This document shows positions 53,335 through 56,928 of a stretch of 56,928 nucleotides of DNA, one piece after another. Below the pieces are notes generated by a model. The model saw nothing but the letters and a program-made list of their open reading frames with translations, had not been told where the DNA came from and did no database searches. Each line of letters begins with the position of its first letter. The first letter of the stretch is position 1. The stretch spans positions 1 through 56,928 of the forward strand of contig JAQVLW010000012.1 in the NCBI GenBank assembly GCA_028703945.1, given 5' to 3'. This stretch comes from Aliarcobacter sp. Lineage in GTDB: Bacteria > Campylobacterota > Campylobacteria > Campylobacterales > Arcobacteraceae. The position numbers were made by a program, and so were the translations under genes.

Positions 53335-54786
53335 TTATTCCTCAATTAAAGTTTTGGTACTTATTGTTTTTTTTGGTTTTACACCTAGATCTATAAATTC
53401 TTCAGCTCTTTTAATCAAGTTTGCATTTCCAGTGCTTAATTTATTCATAGCACTGTCATAAGATTTCTGAGTTCTATTTAAATTTAAACCAATATCTTCT
53501 ATATCACTTACAAAACCTGCAAATTTATCATATAAATCAGCTGCTTTTTTAGAGATTAGTTGAGCATTTTCATTTTGATGTTCATTTCTCCAAATATTCT
53601 CAATAGTTCGTAAGGTTACGTATAAAGTTGATGGAGAAACTAACATGATATTGTGTTCAAAAGCCATTTTGAATAAGCTATCATCATTTGAAGTAGCTAG
53701 TATAAAAGCTCCTTCAATTGGAATAAATAATAATACAAAATCAAGTGTACTAACTCCCTCTAAAGCTTCATATTTTTTAGAACTTAATCCTTTAATATGA
53801 CCATTAATTGATTTGATTAAATCCTTACAAGCATTTTCTTTATGTTGTTTATCTTCTGTTTTACAATAAGCTAAATAAGCATTTAAAGATACTTTCGAAT
53901 CAATAATAATATCTTTTTTAGATGGTAAATGCACAATTACATCAGGTTTTAGTCGTCTTCCATCTTCATCATTAAATGAACCTTGTACTGTGTACTCTTT
54001 CCCTTCTCTTAAGCCAGTTTGCTCTAGAATTGAAGACAAAATCATTTCTCCCCAATCACCTTGAGTTTTATTTTGACCTTTTAGTGCTTTTGTTAAATTT
54101 ATAGCATCTGTTGATATTTGATTATTTAAATCTTTTAAATTTTTGATTTCAGTTAATAAAGTTGTTCTTTGTATTGTCTCTTCGTTATAAATTTCATTTA
54201 CTCTTTTTCCAAATAAATCAAGTTGGTCTTTAAACGAAGTTAAAACTTGAGTTAAATTTACATTTGATTTCTTTTGATTTTCATCAAAAAGTTTATTTGC
54301 AACATTTTCAAATTCTATTTTCATTTGTTGTCTTGATTCTTCTAAAAGAGTAATCTTTTCATTAAAATTTAACTCTTTTATTTGAAATTCTCTTAAAAGT
54401 TGTTGTTCTTTATTTTCTGAAAGTTTTGAAAGATTTGATAATTTTAACTCATAAGTGTTAACAGTATTATCCATAATTTGAGCAGAATGTCTTTCCATTA
54501 ATTTTAATTTATCTTCAAAATTTTCTTTTATTAATTTTTTTTCTTCTTCCAGCTTTCTATTTGTTGTATTAAGATTATTAATTTGTCCTTCATATGAACT
54601 ATGATTGAACTCTATTTTTTCATTTAGAGCTCTTAATTTTAATAAAGCTTCATCTTGTAAACTTTGTAATTGATTTTCATATTTTTGTCTTGAAAAATGT
54701 AAAACAATTAATAAACCTGATAAAATAGCTATTAAAGCAATAACTAAAATCAAGTAATTAACTTCAATAACTCCATCACTCAACAT
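53335..54786 (-). CDS. rmuC: DNA recombination protein RmuC
   Basis: 483 residues: an N-terminal membrane anchor (about 8-27), a long coiled coil (about 30-240), and the C-terminal RmuC nuclease-like domain with QGDWGEMILSSILEQTGLREG, RRLKPDVIVHLPSKKDIIID, SKVSLNAYLAYC and FIPIEGAFILA. The family limits inversions at short repeats and protects against some phages. Its start overlaps the end of the Ste24-like gene by 11 bases. Confidence 0.94.
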   Translation of the reverse strand: MLSDGVIEVNYLILVIALIAILSGLLIVLHFSRQKYENQLQSLQDEALLKLRALNEKIEFNHSSYEGQINNLNTTNRKLEEEKKLIKENFEDKLKLMERHSAQIMDNTVNTYELKLSNLSKLSENKEQQLLREFQIKELNFNEKITLLEESRQQMKIEFENVANKLFDENQKKSNVNLTQVLTSFKDQLDLFGKRVNEIYNEETIQRTTLLTEIKNLKDLNNQISTDAINLTKALKGQNKTQGDWGEMILSSILEQTGLREGKEYTVQGSFNDEDGRRLKPDVIVHLPSKKDIIIDSKVSLNAYLAYCKTEDKQHKENACKDLIKSINGHIKGLSSKKYEALEGVSTLDFVLLFIPIEGAFILATSNDDSLFKMAFEHNIMLVSPSTLYVTLRTIENIWRNEHQNENAQLISKKAADLYDKFAGFVSDIEDIGLNLNRTQKSYDSAMNKLSTGNANLIKRAEEFIDLGVKPKKTISTKTLIEE

Positions 54787-56023
54787 CTGATTTTACTTTT
54801 AAAATAGTCTCAAAATTCATACTATGAACATCATATCCCAACTCTTTAAATCGTTCAACTAAAGGAGGATGTGAATAATAAAAGAAAATATACATAGGAT
54901 GAGATAAAGGAAATGATTTATTTTCATTCGCAAGTTTTAATAAGGCACTAACTAAATCCTCTTTTGTAGATAAATTTGAACCAAATTCATCGGCTGCATA
55001 TTCGTTATGTCTAGAAATCATAGAAATTAATGGCATTAAAAAAAATGATAAAATTGGTGAAAATATCATAAATACAGCAATAATCGCATAAGGCTCATTA
55101 TTTAATGATAATCCTAAAAACAGTTCATCTGGTAAATTTCCAAAAATTGCAAAAAATACAAACATAACAATACCCATAATTCCAATATTTTTTAGAATAT
55201 CTCCATTTTTAAAGTGTCCTAATTCGTGTCCTAAAACAGCTAATAATTCATTGTGAGTTAATTTTTCAACTAAAGTATCAAATAAAACTACTCTTTTTGT
55301 AGCTCCAAGTCCTCCAAAATAAGCATTTAGCCTGTTATCTCTTTTACTTGCATCAACGCTGAAAACTCCACTACTTTTAAATCCAACTTCATTCAAAAGA
55401 TTTTCAATTTTTGCTTCTAAAACTTTGTCTTTTAGTTTTTCAAATTTATCAAACATTTTATCTCTAATTACTGGATAAAGCATATTTATCAAAATAATTA
55501 CAGCAAAAATAAACACAAATCCCCAAATCCACCAAGTAGAAAAACTACTAATTATAAATGAAATAACAGCAATTACAGCAGATCCAAAAACTAAAAATAA
55601 AATCCCAGTTTTAATAGTATCTTTTATAAAAAGTGCTGGCGTCATATTTGAAAAACCATATTTTTTATTTAATTTAAAAGTTGAATAAAGCTCAAATGGC
55701 AAAGTTAAAACCCAATTTATAATAATAAACAAATCCACAAAAACAACAGCTTTTATCCAAAAAGAATCAATTTGAACTAAAGAATCTAAAAATGACAATC
55801 CAAAACCAATCCATAAAATAAATAAAATAAAATCATAAAATGATGAACAAATAGCAAGTTTTTCTTTTTCTATTGCATAATCTGCGGCTTCAAGATATTT
55901 TGAAGAATCTAAAATAATAGGTTTTAAAAATTTTGCATCTTTTATGTAACCTATTTGCATAAAAGATGTGTAAGTATTGAAAACAAAATATAGACAAAAA
56001 GCTATAATAAAAATTTCTAGCAA
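54776..56023 (-). CDS. M48 family metallopeptidase, Ste24/CAAX protease type
   Basis: 415-residue integral-membrane zinc protease. Zinc site HELGHFKNGD (near residue 270) and the third ligand in HNEYAADEFGSNLS. The N-terminal peptidase_M48_N membrane domain (about 5-200) distinguishes it from the shorter HtpX. RDNRLNAYFGGLG is a Ste24 motif. It probably degrades misfolded membrane proteins. Head of a minus-strand run with rmuC and the permease. Confidence 0.92.
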   Translation of the reverse strand: MLEIFIIAFCLYFVFNTYTSFMQIGYIKDAKFLKPIILDSSKYLEAADYAIEKEKLAICSSFYDFILFILWIGFGLSFLDSLVQIDSFWIKAVVFVDLFIIINWVLTLPFELYSTFKLNKKYGFSNMTPALFIKDTIKTGILFLVFGSAVIAVISFIISSFSTWWIWGFVFIFAVIILINMLYPVIRDKMFDKFEKLKDKVLEAKIENLLNEVGFKSSGVFSVDASKRDNRLNAYFGGLGATKRVVLFDTLVEKLTHNELLAVLGHELGHFKNGDILKNIGIMGIVMFVFFAIFGNLPDELFLGLSLNNEPYAIIAVFMIFSPILSFFLMPLISMISRHNEYAADEFGSNLSTKEDLVSALLKLANENKSFPLSHPMYIFFYYSHPPLVERFKELGYDVHSMNFETILKVKSDVE

Positions 56024-56107
56024 AGTAATAATCCTTTTTTATTGATATTTTTTATCAATATGATACTACTTTAATGCTTGAAAATATGTAAAATTCCTTT
56101 TTATAAA

Positions 56108-56572
56108 TTAAAGTGATTTTATAAAAGAACTAAGAGTTTTAACTGTTTTTTCATCTTCACTAATATAAATTAATTCATAATTCTCTTCAAATGATTCTTT
56201 TGTCCAGTTTGTACTTCCAAATATAGCAACTTTAGAGTCTATTAAAGCCACTTTTAAATGCATTTTGTCTTTTACTAAAACTACTTTTATATTATTCTTT
56301 TTTAAATATTCAAAAACCTCAGAATCCTCTTTCACTTTTTTAGCATCAAGAAAAACAGTTATTTTTACACCATTTTTTGAAACATCAACTAAATCTTTCG
56401 CAAATTTTTTATATGAAAAGTTATACATAGCTACTAATATTTCAGATTTTGCATTTGTGATTGATTCACTTATTTTATCTTTTATCTGTTCACCTTGTTT
56501 TGGAAGAATATAAACTTCATTTGAGTATAAATTTAAAACTAAAAAAAGAGCGACTAAAACTATTTTAAACAT
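56108..56572 (-). CDS. Exported phospholipase D-like nuclease (NucT/Nuc type)
   Basis: 154-residue precursor with a signal peptide (about 1-18). One HKD motif is complete: His105, Lys107 and Asp112 in MHLKVALIDSKVAIFGSTNWT, so the enzyme would work as a dimer, as in Nuc/NucT. ATNAKSEILVAMYNFS-like start to the domain (TNAKSEILVAMYNFS). In Helicobacter, NucT is a surface nuclease. No DNA uptake genes are next to it. Followed by a thioesterase gene upstream with eight bases between. Confidence 0.88.
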   Translation of the reverse strand: MFKIVLVALFLVLNLYSNEVYILPKQGEQIKDKISESITNAKSEILVAMYNFSYKKFAKDLVDVSKNGVKITVFLDAKKVKEDSEVFEYLKKNNIKVVLVKDKMHLKVALIDSKVAIFGSTNWTKESFEENYELIYISEDEKTVKTLSSFIKSL

Positions 56573-56580
56573 GATTTTTC

Positions 56581-56928
56581 CTATTTGAATATTTCAAAAA
56601 ACTCTAAAGGGATTTTTGAAGGTTTGAAATCTTTTAAAAATGCTAATTTAAATGTACCTTTAAATAAAAGCTCATCATTTCTAAAAACCTCTTGATACAT
56701 TACAATAGAAGCTAATTTTTTCTCAATTAGTTTTGTTTTTACTTCTAGAATATCGCCAAAAACAGCTGATTTTATATAATCAGCTGTTACACTTTTTACC
56801 ACAAAAAACTCATTATCTTTGTGGGGAGATAAACCTTTTTGAAAAAAAAGTTCGCTTCTTGCTCTTTCACAAAATTTTAAATAATTAGCATAATAAACAA
56901 CACCTCCACAATCGGTGTCTTCATAGTA
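56581..56928 (-). CDS. YbgC/FadM-type acyl-CoA thioesterase, partial (N-terminus beyond the right edge)
   Basis: The minus-strand frame is open through the right edge; about 115 codons are present. The extended reading gives YYEDTDCGGVVYYANYLKF then CERARSE, the hotdog thioesterase motif with the catalytic Asp in EDTD. KTKLIEKKLASIVMYQEVFR continues the fold. The internal ATG at 56802 is not the true start. In many bacteria YbgC sits beside tol-pal; here the PLD-type gene follows it. Confidence 0.88.
   Translation of the reverse strand, partial: YYEDTDCGGVVYYANYLKFCERARSELFFQKGLSPHKDNEFFVVKSVTADYIKSAVFGDILEVKTKLIEKKLASIVMYQEVFRNDELLFKGTFKLAFLKDFKPSKIPLEFFEIFK

Overview
The window is about 57 kb of gene-dense, very AT-rich chromosome from an epsilonproteobacterium (Campylobacterota), most likely an Arcobacter/Aliarcobacter relative. 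This assignment is inference from gene content: a UPF0323 lipoprotein next to a glutathionylspermidine-synthase-like protein, a dimeric MazG-type dUTPase, one fused ResB/ResC (CcsBA) cytochrome c synthase, an SH3/NlpC-P60 lipoprotein, a HWRQP-type histidine kinase, and frequent TTG starts. There is one tRNA (Leu, CAA) and no rRNA, phage, insertion sequence or CRISPR array. Almost everything reads as resident housekeeping and regulatory genes. No gap over 300 bases lacks a gene.

Layout. 1-3.6 kb: a two-component system (kinase cut by the left edge) divergent from a Na/phosphate symporter. 3.7-9.1 kb: trmL, purU, malic enzyme and pgeF on the minus strand, then a methyltransferase, a DUF3144 protein, aroE and an unlisted 57-residue Cys protein. 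9.2-12.2 kb: UPF0323 lipoprotein, GSP-synthase-like enzyme, lysozyme-like exported protein, tRNA-Leu, HU. 12.3-16.2 kb: class II aldolase divergent from rsmH and an FtsL-like gene, NlpC/P60 lipoprotein, an ASCH-like protein, cytochrome c553. 16.3-20.8 kb: a four-gene coenzyme-B12 glutamate mutase cassette (glmS-glmE-glmL plus an adenylate-forming enzyme). 21.0-22.9 kb: argG and a gamma carbonic anhydrase. 22.9-26.7 kb: a potassium uptake operon in which a KdpDE-like two-component system sits with KtrAB-type transport genes and is preceded by a 27-residue membrane peptide resembling KdpF. 26.8-30.0 kb: recR, a 58-residue Cys protein, a PAS histidine kinase and an HTH-extended dUTPase. 30.1-38.0 kb: dnaJ, a trpB without trpA, DUF455, a metallo-beta-lactamase protein, twin degenerate GGDEF proteins, cmoB. 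38.1-44.7 kb: ccsBA, pepD, ligA. 44.8-49.8 kb: a short flagellin-like protein, ppx, pssA, a canonical GGDEF protein, a 79-residue axial-protein-like peptide, DUF523, a ttcA-like gene. 49.9-56.9 kb: moeA, an EamA transporter, a Cu/Zn-type permease, rmuC, a Ste24-like protease, a PLD-type nuclease, and a YbgC-type thioesterase cut by the right edge.

The most interesting candidate system is the glutamate mutase cassette. The catalytic subunit keeps every substrate-binding residue I can align, yet the fermentation partner methylaspartase is absent and a stand-alone adenylating enzyme takes its place. This resembles the 3-methylaspartate activation steps of some natural-product pathways. The second is the rewired potassium operon (KdpF-like peptide, truncated KdpD, KdpE, KtrB, KtrA, no KdpABC), with an inverted repeat over its promoter and first start codon. 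All functional assignments come from reading motifs by eye; no database search was possible.
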